From B3-G11 sp036985855 (GTDB lineage Bacteria; Actinomycetota; Acidimicrobiia; Spongiisociales; UBA5794): 15,482 bases of DNA. How positions within the stretch are numbered: the first letter of the stretch is position 1; each line of letters starts with the position of its first letter. The stretch covers positions 1-15,482 of the forward strand of contig BTQL01000055.1 in assembly GCA_036985855.1 (NCBI GenBank), written 5' to 3'. The notes below the pieces were generated by a model that had not been told where the DNA came from, made no database searches, and saw only the letters and a list, made by a program, of their open reading frames with translations. The position numbers and the translations under genes were made by a program. Positions 1 through 6,949 of the stretch are shown here, in pieces.

Positions 1-1
1 C

Positions 2-268
2 GAAGGAGAGGACGCAACCGTCACCCTCTACTCCGGCGGTCACGAGAGCCTCTTCCTTCCGTTTCGCGATACAACGTCCGGTAAGGAGTCTTACGGTGCG
101 GGGCGATACATCGATGTACATCCGGGCAAGAACGGCACAGTCGTGCTCGACTTCAACTACGCCTATGCACCCTTCTGTGCGTACAACGATCTCTACTCCT
201 GTGCATTGCCGCCTCAGGAGAATTGGTTGTTAGTACCGATACGGGCAGGAGAGCGGAACCCGGCCTGA
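2..268 (+). CDS. DUF1684 family protein, C-terminal part
   Basis: This is the last 88 codons of a gene that begins before the window. The readable frame contains the segment FRDTTSGKESYGAGRYIDV, followed by a stretch ending VVLDFNYAYAPFCAYNDLYS, CALPPQEN and VPIRAGE. This order (FRD..SGKE.YG.GRY, then DFN.AY.P.CAY, then C.LPP.EN and PIRAGE) is the hallmark of the C-terminal half of DUF1684 proteins, which are common in actinobacteria and have no firmly established biochemical role. It ends at TGA 266-268, and that stop overlaps the Shine-Dalgarno-like TGAGG of the next small gene, so the two are probably cotranscribed. The family assignment is by motif recall and is confident; the function is unknown. 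Confidence 0.85.
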   Translation, partial: EGEDATVTLYSGGHESLFLPFRDTTSGKESYGAGRYIDVHPGKNGTVVLDFNYAYAPFCAYNDLYSCALPPQENWLLVPIRAGERNPA

Positions 269-275
269 GGCGATC

Positions 276-452
276 TTGCTCGACTTCCTGATGCCATCGA
301 CCGACAGCGGTGTCGCCATCCAGTTCGCCGCATGGGCGACGATCACAGCCTCTGCGGTCTTCTTCACGCGGACGAACAGAGATCTCCGACTGCTCGCGAT
401 CGGACTCAGTGCGCTGGTTGCAGGCGCTATGACCGTTCGGGCCGTCCACTGA
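276..452 (+). CDS. Small hydrophobic (membrane) protein, 58 aa
   Basis: A short open frame starts at TTG 276, five bases after a TGAGG ribosome-binding-like sequence that overlaps the stop of the DUF1684 gene. An ATG at 291 is an alternative start. The protein has two hydrophobic stretches, around VAIQFAAWATITASAVFF and LLAIGLSALVAGAMTV, separated by a charged TRTNRDLR turn. This suggests a two-helix inner-membrane hairpin with a short basic loop. I do not recognise a family. The case for a real gene rests on tight spacing after the upstream stop, a plausible ribosome-binding site, and a coherent membrane pattern. It fills the otherwise empty space before the selenoprotein-like gene. Confidence 0.5.
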   Translation: MLDFLMPSTDSGVAIQFAAWATITASAVFFTRTNRDLRLLAIGLSALVAGAMTVRAVH

Positions 453-480
453 TTCGAAACCTGCAGGTAGGGTGACGGCG

Positions 481-1467
481 ATGTTCGACTTCACAGATTC
501 GCCGGTGCCCGTGCGCGAGGACATCAAGGAGGCGTACCGGGCCATTTGGATGCACTTCGCCAATCCGGGACCCGTGTTCGATGCGCCGCAGCGATCCACT
601 GTGCTCGCCGTTGCCCGCGCGGCTCGCTCGGACAACACCATCGAAACCGGGCTACTACCGGAGTTCGTCGAAACCCTCGCAACGACCCTGTACAGCGATC
701 CCGCTGCAGTCGACGGTCCGATCGTTCGTGCTGCTGCAGACAGCGCAGGAGATCCGGCGGCAGTTGAAACGATCGGTCTCGTCGCGATGCTTTCTGCCGT
801 GGACGGCACACACCGCGCTCTCGGCATCGAACTCGAGCCTCTACCGGAGCCCCAACCGGGAGAACCGACAGGCCGTATCGCCAGTGGTCTGAAGCGTCGC
901 CGAACACACATCCCCATGCCACAAGGCGCGATCCCCGTCGCCCTGGACCTCCTGCCGGAGGTGGGCACTGCATACCGCGCGTCGTTCGGGCCTCAGTACA
1001 TAACAGGCCCGGAGATGGCTTTCCCGGATTTCGAGCGATCACCAGGACTCAACCGGGCACAGATAGAACTCGTCTCGTCGAGAACGTCGCTCATCAACGA
1101 GTGCTTCTATTGAACGATGATACACGCACGGATGCTCCGTGAGAGCGCCATCGTATTCGGGTATGACCTCGATCTGGCAGCCATCGCCCAGCCGGGTATC
1201 CCCATAGGGATACCCGGCGGCGGTGCACTGTTGAGATTCGTCGATGCAGTGCTCGAGCGATCCGAGGACCGGCTCGATGACATGCAGCGAGCCATCATCG
1301 ACGAACTCGGATCGGAGTCTCTCGTCGATGCGGCGGCCGTGTTTGGAAACTTCGAGATGATGAACCGGGTAGCCGAAGGTTCAGGCATCTCGATACCTCA
1401 GCAAGCGATCGAGCGTGAGACCGAGATCGTCGACGCACTCGGACTTCTCGACCTCATCAAGGGCTAG
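481..1467 (+). CDS. AhpD/carboxymuconolactone decarboxylase-like selenoprotein (in-frame TGA as Sec)
   Basis: Read through one in-frame TGA (1111-1113), this is a 328-residue protein starting at ATG 481, about 8 bases after AGGTAGGG; GTG 472 is an in-frame alternative. The N-terminal half (FDFTDSPVPVREDIKEAYRA, later VAMLSAVDGTHRALGIE and PLPEPQPGEPTGR) is typical of large actinobacterial AhpD-related proteins. The active-site motif falls at C208-F-Y-[TGA211]-T-M-I-H215. The family motif is CxxCxxxH, so the TGA replaces the resolving Cys exactly. The following frame continues the same fold: HARMLRESA, then FGNFEMMNRVAEGSGI and a C-terminal helix. A hairpin matching bacterial SECIS geometry begins directly after the TGA. 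AhpD-type CxxU selenoproteins are known from earlier surveys. The likely role is a thiol/selenol peroxidase- or disulfide-type reaction in the cytoplasm; the substrate is unknown. The alternative is a nonsense mutation of a Cys codon (TGC/TGT to TGA). Confidence 0.8.
1114..1154 (+). promoter_or_regulatory. Candidate bacterial SECIS hairpin directing Sec insertion at TGA 1111-1113
   Basis: Immediately after the in-frame TGA, ACGATG (1114-1119) pairs perfectly with CATCGT (1149-1154). Within it, CACGGA (1127-1132) pairs perfectly with TCCGTG (1136-1141), closing a TGC triloop (1133-1135). The two stems are separated by a symmetric 7-by-7 internal loop in which two C-G pairs and one T-G wobble can also form. 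The apical loop begins 19 nt after the TGA, the upper stem has 6 bp, and the loop has G at its second position. This agrees with the published bacterial SECIS rules as I recall them: loop 16-37 nt after UGA, loop of 3-14 nt, G among its first two bases. It lies inside the coding sequence, as SelB-binding elements do in bacteria. Confidence 0.75.
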
Positions 1468-1547
1468 CCGAGACGGCGGCATCCCTCCCTATTCGCCCTG
1501 GAGTAGCCCCAGGTCGACATGCCTATTCACTGTCCGGCTACTGGAAT

Positions 1548-1688
1548 CTACCCCACCAAGGACTGCACCTGCTCGAGTGTCATCCCGCGCATCTCCATGT
1601 CGTTTGGATCCAGGCCAACCTCTACGAACTCCCCACCGACGATCGTTGACACGATCCGGATGACGGGGAGAAGTCGAATGCCATCGGG
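1548..1688 (-). pseudogene. Orphan C-terminal fragment of an octopine/nopaline dehydrogenase-like gene
   Basis: In the minus-strand frame ending at TAG (1548-1550) the translation reads PVIRIVSTIVGGEFVEVG, then LDPNDMEMRGMTLEQVQSLVG and stop. It aligns without gaps to the last 40 or so residues of the complete dehydrogenase at 2605-3714 (AVIRIASAMVGVEFADIG, then LRPDDLGIRGMTPEQVRTLVA). The match ends upstream at about 1688, where the stop of the DinB-like gene abuts it in the same frame. No start codon or upstream domain is present, so this is a truncated relic. Many substitutions separate it from the intact copy, so the duplication, or the loss of a second copy, is not recent. Confidence 0.75.
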
Positions 1689-2249
1689 TCAAGGGCTGAG
1701 CAGAATATCCCGACCCAGTTCGAGATGTCCGTGATGCTGGGCGATCTCTTCGAGAGTGAGAATCAAGGCGGTGTCCTGTGTCCATTCTCGGTCACGTGCA
1801 CCCCACGTGTCGACCAGAAGTTCCGGATGTCGAATGGGCGATCTCGGGACCATTACCGCCAGGTCGTTCTCCAATCGGAGACATAGCGCAGATACGGCTT
1901 CCCGCAGCTCAGCCACGGTCCCCTCCGCCACGAACTCAGCGTCTCGATCCCGGACCACCGGGCGCCCTGCGATCATGAGTCCGACCCACCAGTCGGTGAC
2001 TCCGATGCAGTGCGTGATGATCGCATAGGCCGAGTTGGCACCCTCCACGTCTGGCTTCGCATTCACGAGCCCATCCCCGAGCCGCTCGGCGATCGCCACC
2101 ATTCCTTCGAATGCGCGCTCCAAGGACTGAAGGAACTCACGGGGATTCACATAGCGCAACGTACATTCCCTCGCGCTCTGCGTCAACCTCTCAGGAGACA
2201 GGTCGTGTTGCGAACTACTGTCCCGCGAGGGCGGCGAGACGCCGGCCAT
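1689..2249 (-). CDS. DinB-like (DUF664-type) four-helix protein
   Basis: This is a probable metal-binding four-helix protein of the DinB superfamily, whose actinobacterial members include mycothiol- or bacillithiol-dependent transferases. Visible features are an N-terminal helix (FLQSLERAFEGMVAIAERL), then ANSAYAIITHCIGVTDWWVG carrying the first conserved His, the segment GRPVVRDRDAEFVAEGT, and a C-terminal EIAQHHGHLELGRDILL with the second His pair. These His residues match the family's metal ligands. The start is uncertain. ATG 2249 gives 186 aa with a 33-residue unstructured lead. GTG 2150 gives 153 aa, closer to the usual length, but neither has a strong ribosome-binding site. The stop at 1689 directly abuts the dehydrogenase relic, and the 5' side borders a transposase relic, so the gene sits inside a rearranged patch. 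The enzymatic role is unknown. Confidence 0.72.
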   Translation of the reverse strand: MAGVSPPSRDSSSQHDLSPERLTQSARECTLRYVNPREFLQSLERAFEGMVAIAERLGDGLVNAKPDVEGANSAYAIITHCIGVTDWWVGLMIAGRPVVRDRDAEFVAEGTVAELREAVSALCLRLENDLAVMVPRSPIRHPELLVDTWGARDREWTQDTALILTLEEIAQHHGHLELGRDILLSP

Positions 2250-2263
2250 ATGGAGCGAACTCC

Positions 2264-2431
2264 ACGTTAGAGATCCAAGCCGAGTGCGCGACCCTGGACC
2301 GTAAGGGCAAGGGTGCCCTGTTGCGTCGTGAGGGTCTGTATACGCCGCCGATCTCCTAGTTGCGTGACCAACGCGATCGTGATGTGCTCGAAGCTTTGGC
2401 GACGAAACCGGGTCATCAACCGGTGGATCCT
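2264..2431 (+). mobile_element. Decayed fragment of an IS3-type transposase (OrfA-like)
   Basis: One plus-strand frame reads LEIQAECATLDRKGKGALLR, then REGLYTPPIS, stop (TAG 2357-2359), then LRDQRDRDVLEALATKPG and QPVDP. From memory, this matches the helix-turn-helix region of IS3-family OrfA-like proteins (…GALLRREGLYSS.IS.WRKQRD.GAL.AL…). The internal TAG sits at or next to the position where relatives have Trp, which fits a TGG-to-TAG change. Neither the rest of OrfA nor OrfB is present, and I found no terminal inverted repeats or target-site duplication. The remaining bases of this gap (2250-2263 and 2432-2604) show no gene, repeat or recognisable signal. Confidence 0.6.
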
Positions 2432-2604
2432 ACTAACGCGTTGTCAAGCGATACGCAGCCGTTCCCCGTGCGATGCGTTGCCACCGGCATAGCGGCGTAC
2501 TCGACGCCGTTACCAACGAAGCTAGCGAGCGGTCGGGTCCATTGCGAAATCCCTTCCAGGGGAGCGCAAAATCGAAGTGAGTGGGACCCGCCGGGACGCG
2601 CGGT

Positions 2605-3714
2605 CTACGCAACCAGGGTCCGTACCTGCTCGGGTGTCATGCCACGTATCCCCAGATCGTCGGGACGAAGGCCGATGTCCGCGAACTCCACGCCAACCAT
2701 CGCCGAGGCTATCCGGATAACCGCATCCATGGTGGGCGTAGGTACGCCCCACATCCGACCCAACTCCGACCAGGGTACGAGACCGAAGGGCACATCCTCG
2801 GTGAGGTAGCGGCTGTCGAGCGATGTCGGGGCGGGTAGCTCCGGACCCGAGTGGATCGGGCTGAAGCGCAAGGTTTCTGATAGCGTTTCTCTCTCCAGCT
2901 CGTAATCGGCGTAGAGTCTTTCGAACGCCTCCTGGAACGGCATCCCGTCCTCACTGACACGGCGGAGCACTTCCAGGCGCTCGGCGTCAACCTCGAGCAT
3001 GACTCTGCAAACGGCCTCCGTGGCACCCTCTCCCTGAAGATTCCAACCTTCGCCTCCCGTCAGCTCAATTCGGCTCGCGCTGAAGAGCACCAACGGAGGG
3101 TGGAGCACCGGGTTGAGGCTGTTGAAGCTGGTCGACAGCACATTCTGAGCGGCGACGAACTGAGGGAACACACCTTCGACAAGCTCTAGGAACTCTGCCG
3201 TTCGTGTAGCCGGGAAGGCGGCCGCGGGGAGCACGGTCTTCAGCCCGATGCACTGTACCTTCCCGGGCTCCACAGCTCGGGTCGCGTACAACAGCGACAT
3301 CGTCTCGACAGGGGTGACCCGGGCGGAGACCCCGGCCTCGTCCATCCACTTGCGAAACCTCAGGGCTCCGAAGTTCGCGGTGAACAAGACAAACTGTCCA
3401 TCCTCGAAGTTCTCGGCCAGGGCCTTGCTGATCGGTTCGTGGGCATGGGCGGAACCACCGACGATCACGACGTCTACGCCTCGGATGGCCTCCGCCAGAT
3501 CGGTCGTCATCATGTTGAGCCGGGCGAACCCTTCACCGGCATCTCCTGTGAGCTCGATGCCCCCACGACTCTCGATGGCATGGAGGTTGGCTGCGAACGC
3601 TTCGACTTCGGCGAGGTTCACCGAAAACCCCTTGAGGGCGATGTCCGCGGCGAAGGTCTGGCCCGAGTTACCGGTGCCGACTACCGCGAACGTCGGGCTG
3701 TGTGAATTCCTCAT
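2605..3714 (-). CDS. NAD/NADP octopine/nopaline dehydrogenase family protein
   Basis: This is a 369-residue oxidoreductase. Opine dehydrogenases reversibly join an amino acid to a 2-oxo acid by reductive amination in the cytosol; here the context suggests the degradative direction (inference). The Rossmann motif GTGNSG lies at residues 13-18, in the segment FAVVGTGNSGQTFAADIALKG. The second domain contains SFNSLNPVLHPP, with H205 at the position of the family's catalytic His-Pro. The length is close to the usual 360-400. I chose ATG 3714 because AGGAGG lies 11 bases upstream and the upstream in-frame ATG at 3762 would only add an SD-encoded tail. It is the last gene of a leftward operon, 68 bases after the enolase-superfamily gene. 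The substrate pair cannot be read from the sequence. A second, broken copy of its C-terminus lies at 1548-1688. Confidence 0.85.
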   Translation of the reverse strand: MRNSHSPTFAVVGTGNSGQTFAADIALKGFSVNLAEVEAFAANLHAIESRGGIELTGDAGEGFARLNMMTTDLAEAIRGVDVVIVGGSAHAHEPISKALAENFEDGQFVLFTANFGALRFRKWMDEAGVSARVTPVETMSLLYATRAVEPGKVQCIGLKTVLPAAAFPATRTAEFLELVEGVFPQFVAAQNVLSTSFNSLNPVLHPPLVLFSASRIELTGGEGWNLQGEGATEAVCRVMLEVDAERLEVLRRVSEDGMPFQEAFERLYADYELERETLSETLRFSPIHSGPELPAPTSLDSRYLTEDVPFGLVPWSELGRMWGVPTPTMDAVIRIASAMVGVEFADIGLRPDDLGIRGMTPEQVRTLVA

Positions 3715-3782
3715 CCTTACATCGACCTCCTGATCTTGTGATCCCTGCGCTGGGACGGACACATCCCACCCGGTTCTATCCG

Positions 3783-4910
3783 CTAGCTGATCTCTACATA
3801 CTCTTCGGTATACGTTGCGAGCTTCCCTTCATTCAGATTCACGCCCAGGCCGACGCCGCGAGGCACGGTCACCTGCCCCTGGGCGATGTTGTCGGAGAAA
3901 TCGGTGATGTCGTCGGCCATCCTCAGGACCGAGCCGTAGGCGTGGCCAAAGCTGACGAGGTTGGACAGGGTGCATCCCAACTGCAGCGAGGCAGCCTGGC
4001 TTATTCCGAACTCGAGCATGCTGTTCATGAGGACCCGGATGCCGGCTTCCTCAGCCAACGCGGCGATGCGGCCGGCCTTGACGATCCCACCGTTCTTGGA
4101 GACTTTGACGCTGAAGACATCCGCTCCTTGCTCCGCGATGACGTTCTTGGCATCGTCCACAGTGGCGAGATCCTCGTCGAGGCTGATCGGAAAGGTGGCG
4201 TGGCGGCGAATGACCCTCATAGCGTCGAACTGCTTTCGCTGCAAAGGCTGTTCGAGAAGGTCGGGCTCGTAGCCCTGGACACCCTTGATGAATTCTGTCG
4301 CTTCCGACGTGTCCCACGCCTGGTTGGCGTCGGCGATGAGCGTCACGTCGCCACCGACATGGCGGCGGATGGCGATCATCCGGGCCACGTCGTCAGCAAC
4401 CGGCAGAGCACCCATCTTGATCATGAAGCACCGGTATCCAACGGCCCGCTGTTCATCGACGGCGGCAATGTTCTCCTCTGACGTGCCGCTGCCTAAACCG
4501 AACAAGAGAGGGAGAGTGTGATGGCGGACATGCCCCAGAAGGGTGTGAACCGGCACACCTCGCGCCTTGCCGACCATGTCGTGAACAGCCATGCTCACCG
4601 CGCCGGTAGCGGTGAGATCGGTGTCGCCGATGTCACCGAGGAGATCCTCTACGGAGGACACATCAGTGACGGGCCGACCGAGGAGGCACGGTGCGATACG
4701 GTCCCGCAGCGTGGCGATCACCGAGGTTGGTGTTGCCTGCGTGAACGGCAACAGTGGATCGGCTTCACCGATACCGAAGATCCCATTTCGCGTGTGGACC
4801 TTCAGCACGATGGCGTGGGCCTCATGCTGGATCCCGTACGTCCGGGAAAGGTGGTATGGCTCGAGGAACGGGATAACAATGTGGAAGATCTCCATACGCG
4901 CGATCCTCAT
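3783..4910 (-). CDS. Mandelate racemase/muconate lactonizing enzyme family protein (enolase superfamily)
   Basis: This 375-residue enzyme abstracts an alpha-proton from a carboxylate; family members racemise, epimerise, cycloisomerise or dehydrate. The N-terminal capping domain is followed by a barrel with the expected residues: K165 in FMIKMG, metal ligands D194 (IADANQAW), E220 (LLEQPL) and D245/E246 (SLDED), and K269 in SVKVSKNGG, followed by MNSMLEFGISQAA. This layout fits the muconate-lactonizing subgroup, which uses two opposed lysines. The first Lys of the usual KxK pair is Met here (M163). The start ATG 4910 is preceded by GAGG with good spacing. The gene lies 55 bases after the ABC ATPase gene and upstream of the opine dehydrogenase. 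A dipeptide or N-substituted amino acid epimerase/racemase role is plausible from the context but not proven. Confidence 0.87.
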   Translation of the reverse strand: MRIARMEIFHIVIPFLEPYHLSRTYGIQHEAHAIVLKVHTRNGIFGIGEADPLLPFTQATPTSVIATLRDRIAPCLLGRPVTDVSSVEDLLGDIGDTDLTATGAVSMAVHDMVGKARGVPVHTLLGHVRHHTLPLLFGLGSGTSEENIAAVDEQRAVGYRCFMIKMGALPVADDVARMIAIRRHVGGDVTLIADANQAWDTSEATEFIKGVQGYEPDLLEQPLQRKQFDAMRVIRRHATFPISLDEDLATVDDAKNVIAEQGADVFSVKVSKNGGIVKAGRIAALAEEAGIRVLMNSMLEFGISQAASLQLGCTLSNLVSFGHAYGSVLRMADDITDFSDNIAQGQVTVPRGVGLGVNLNEGKLATYTEEYVEIS

Positions 4911-4965
4911 TTGCTGTCCTCACCGGATGGCTGTGACCAATATTGCCGAAAAAGCACAAGAGTGT

Positions 4966-5949
4966 TCATCGCAGCCAACACGCAGCCAGGTGTGCCGCGG
5001 CCTTCTCCTGGAGCGGTGGCTCTTCGGTAGCGCATCGGCTCTCAGCGATGGGGCATCGGGTATGGAACCTGCATCCCGGCGGTGGAGTCATGGCGTTAGG
5101 CATCTCGCCGGTGAGCACGATCCGATGTCGGCGCTTCGACTTGGGGTCGGGGACGGGCACGGACGACAGCAGTGCCTCGGTGTACGGATGGCGGGGAGTC
5201 CGGTAGATCGCTTCGCTGTCCGCGATCTCAACGATCTTGCCAGCGTACATGATGGCGATGCGGTTCGAGATGTGGCGGACCACCGCCAGGTCGTGTGATA
5301 TGAACAGGTAGGTGAGGTGGAGCTGCTCCTGAAGGTCCTGTAGGAGGTTGACGACCTGGGCTTGCACCGACACGTCGAGTGCGGAGACCGGCTCATCGGC
5401 AACTATGAGTTCGGGGTTGATGGCGAGCGACCTCGCTATCCCAATCCGCTGCCGTTGCCCACCACTGAATGCATGCGGGTATCTCGACGCCGCGTCGGCT
5501 GGAAGCCCTGTCAATTCGAGAAGCTCTCTGACTCGATCGACGGCGTCGGCCGGACGCTTGACGATACCGTGGACGACGAGCGGTTCAGCGACGATGTCGA
5601 GCACCGTCCGGCGCGGGTTGAGACTGGAGTACGGATCTTGGAAGATGAGCTGCATGTGACGGCGCAGGGTGCGCAGCTCCTTGCCGTTCATTTCAGTGAT
5701 GTCTTTGTTCTTGAAGTAGATGCGACCCGACGCTGCAGGAACCCGCCTGAGGATGGCGCGGCCTGTGGTGGTCTTACCCGAACCCGACTCGCCCACCAGT
5801 CCGAGGGTCTCCCCACGATGGATCTCGAACGAGACGCCGTCGACGGCATGTACAAACTGTTTGACGGGTCGGAAGAACCCGGTCTGGCCTACCCGGAAGT
5901 GGACGCTCAGGCTATCGACCTCGACGAGGGGATCGGTATCAAGGCCCAT
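4966..5949 (-). CDS. Oligopeptide/dipeptide ABC transporter ATP-binding protein (OppF/DppF type)
   Basis: This is a 327-residue ATPase that powers import through the OppB/OppC-type pore. Walker A GESGSGKTT is at residues 53-61, the Q-loop FQDPYSSLNP near 103-112, signature FSGGQRQR at 161-168, Walker B LIVADEP at 181-187, and the switch His in ISHD at 219. The C-terminal oligopeptide extension has HPYTEALLSSVPVPDP and a Cys cluster (CRFHTRCP, then SRC, then AACW). I chose ATG 5949 because it overlaps the end of the preceding ATPase gene by 11 bases and gives the normal N-terminus (PLVEVDSLSVHF). The 88-codon extension up to 6213 lies inside the upstream gene and has no family character. Confidence 0.93.
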   Translation of the reverse strand: MGLDTDPLVEVDSLSVHFRVGQTGFFRPVKQFVHAVDGVSFEIHRGETLGLVGESGSGKTTTGRAILRRVPAASGRIYFKNKDITEMNGKELRTLRRHMQLIFQDPYSSLNPRRTVLDIVAEPLVVHGIVKRPADAVDRVRELLELTGLPADAASRYPHAFSGGQRQRIGIARSLAINPELIVADEPVSALDVSVQAQVVNLLQDLQEQLHLTYLFISHDLAVVRHISNRIAIMYAGKIVEIADSEAIYRTPRHPYTEALLSSVPVPDPKSKRRHRIVLTGEMPNAMTPPPGCRFHTRCPIAESRCATEEPPLQEKAAAHLAACWLR

Positions 5950-6949
5950 GTGACCCCGTCCGGCCGACGAACTCTGGGACGTCGAAGGCATACCAACAAG
6001 CCACTTCCCTGCCCCCCTCGAAAACCTCCAGCTCGGGCACATTCGTGGCACACCGCTCTGATGCGAGTACGCATCGAGGAGCGAAACTGCATCCCGGCAA
6101 TCGGTGTCGGGCGTCGGGTGGCTGCCCGTCGATGGTGACCAACCGGTCGGTGACTTCCTCCAGACCGGGTGTCGCCGCCAGGAGGCCGGCGGCATAGGGA
6201 TGTCCAGGGTCATCGAAGAGCTCTTCGGTGCTCGCCCGCTCTACGATGCGGCCCGCGTACATGACGGCCACCCGGTCGCACACCTCGGCCACCACACCGA
6301 GGTCGTGAGTGATCAGAAGCATCGCCAACCCGAACTCCTGCTGAAGAGCGGCGATCAGTTCGAGAATCTGGGCCTGGATGGTGACATCCAGCGCCGTTGT
6401 CGGTTCGTCGGCGATAAGTAGCTTGGGCTCGCAAGCCAGCGCGATCGCGATGAGAACGCGTTGCCGCATTCCGCCAGAAAGTTCGAACGGATACTGCGAA
6501 AGGCGCTGACGAGGGGATGGGATGCCGACAAGATCCACGAGCTCAGCAGCGCGATCGGTTGCTTCCCGTCTACCCATTCCCAGATGGCGGCGCAGGACCT
6601 CGGTGATCTGGGTTCCGATGGTCAGGATGGGATGCAGCGACGTCATTGCATCCTGAAAGACAACCGCTATCTCGTTTCCGCGGACCCTAGCGATCACTGC
6701 CTCGTCGAGGAGGGACTCACCCCGCCATGTGATGTCACCGTTGGTGATCCGACCGGGGAGGTCGATGAGTCCGAGAATCGACCGCGCGGTGACACTCTTG
6801 CCGGATCCCGATTCGCCCACGAGTCCAAGGGTTTCTCCCTCAGCAATCCGCATCGACACGCCGCGGACCGCCGACACGACCCCCCTTCGCGTGAAGAATT
6901 TCACCTCGAGGTCGTGGAGCTCGAGCAGGGGATCGGTACCGTTCATCAT
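5939..6949 (-). CDS. Oligopeptide/dipeptide ABC transporter ATP-binding protein (OppD/DppD type)
   Basis: This 336-residue ATPase partners the OppF-type subunit on the cytoplasmic face of the transporter. Walker A GESGSGKS is at 45-52, the Q-loop VFQDAMTSLHP near 97-107, signature LSGGMRQR at 157-164, Walker B LLIADEP at 177-183, and the switch His in ITHD at 215. The C-terminal extension contains HPYAAGLLAATPG and a Cys cluster (CSFAPRC, then RC, then ACW). ATG 6949 overlaps the stop of the OppC-type gene as ATGA (6946-6949), a typical coupled start. The much longer upstream open frame to 7294 is the antisense-like shadow of that permease gene. Confidence 0.93.
   Translation of the reverse strand: MMNGTDPLLELHDLEVKFFTRRGVVSAVRGVSMRIAEGETLGLVGESGSGKSVTARSILGLIDLPGRITNGDITWRGESLLDEAVIARVRGNEIAVVFQDAMTSLHPILTIGTQITEVLRRHLGMGRREATDRAAELVDLVGIPSPRQRLSQYPFELSGGMRQRVLIAIALACEPKLLIADEPTTALDVTIQAQILELIAALQQEFGLAMLLITHDLGVVAEVCDRVAVMYAGRIVERASTEELFDDPGHPYAAGLLAATPGLEEVTDRLVTIDGQPPDARHRLPGCSFAPRCVLASERCATNVPELEVFEGGREVACWYAFDVPEFVGRTGSHGP

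Noticed and set aside
153..968. Minus-strand open frame of 271 codons
   Set aside because: It is antisense to the DUF1684 end and the AhpD-like gene. Its composition is Arg/Ser-rich with no domain character, typical of GC-rich shadow frames.
472..1467. Two separate genes, 472-1113 and 1117-1467
   Set aside because: The first would end inside the AhpD active-site motif and the second would begin one codon later with the motif's remaining half. Neither half is a complete family member, and the second has no ribosome-binding site.
1497..1513. Possible terminator hairpin (CCTGG/CCAGG) after the selenoprotein gene
   Set aside because: The stem is only 5 bp and no T-run follows, so it is not distinguishable from chance in GC-rich sequence.
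3702..4481. Plus-strand open frame of 259 codons
   Set aside because: It is antisense to the well-supported MLE-type gene and has no recognisable domain.
5362..6138. Plus-strand open frame of 258 codons
   Set aside because: It is antisense to the two ATPase genes and shows only mirror-image codon bias.
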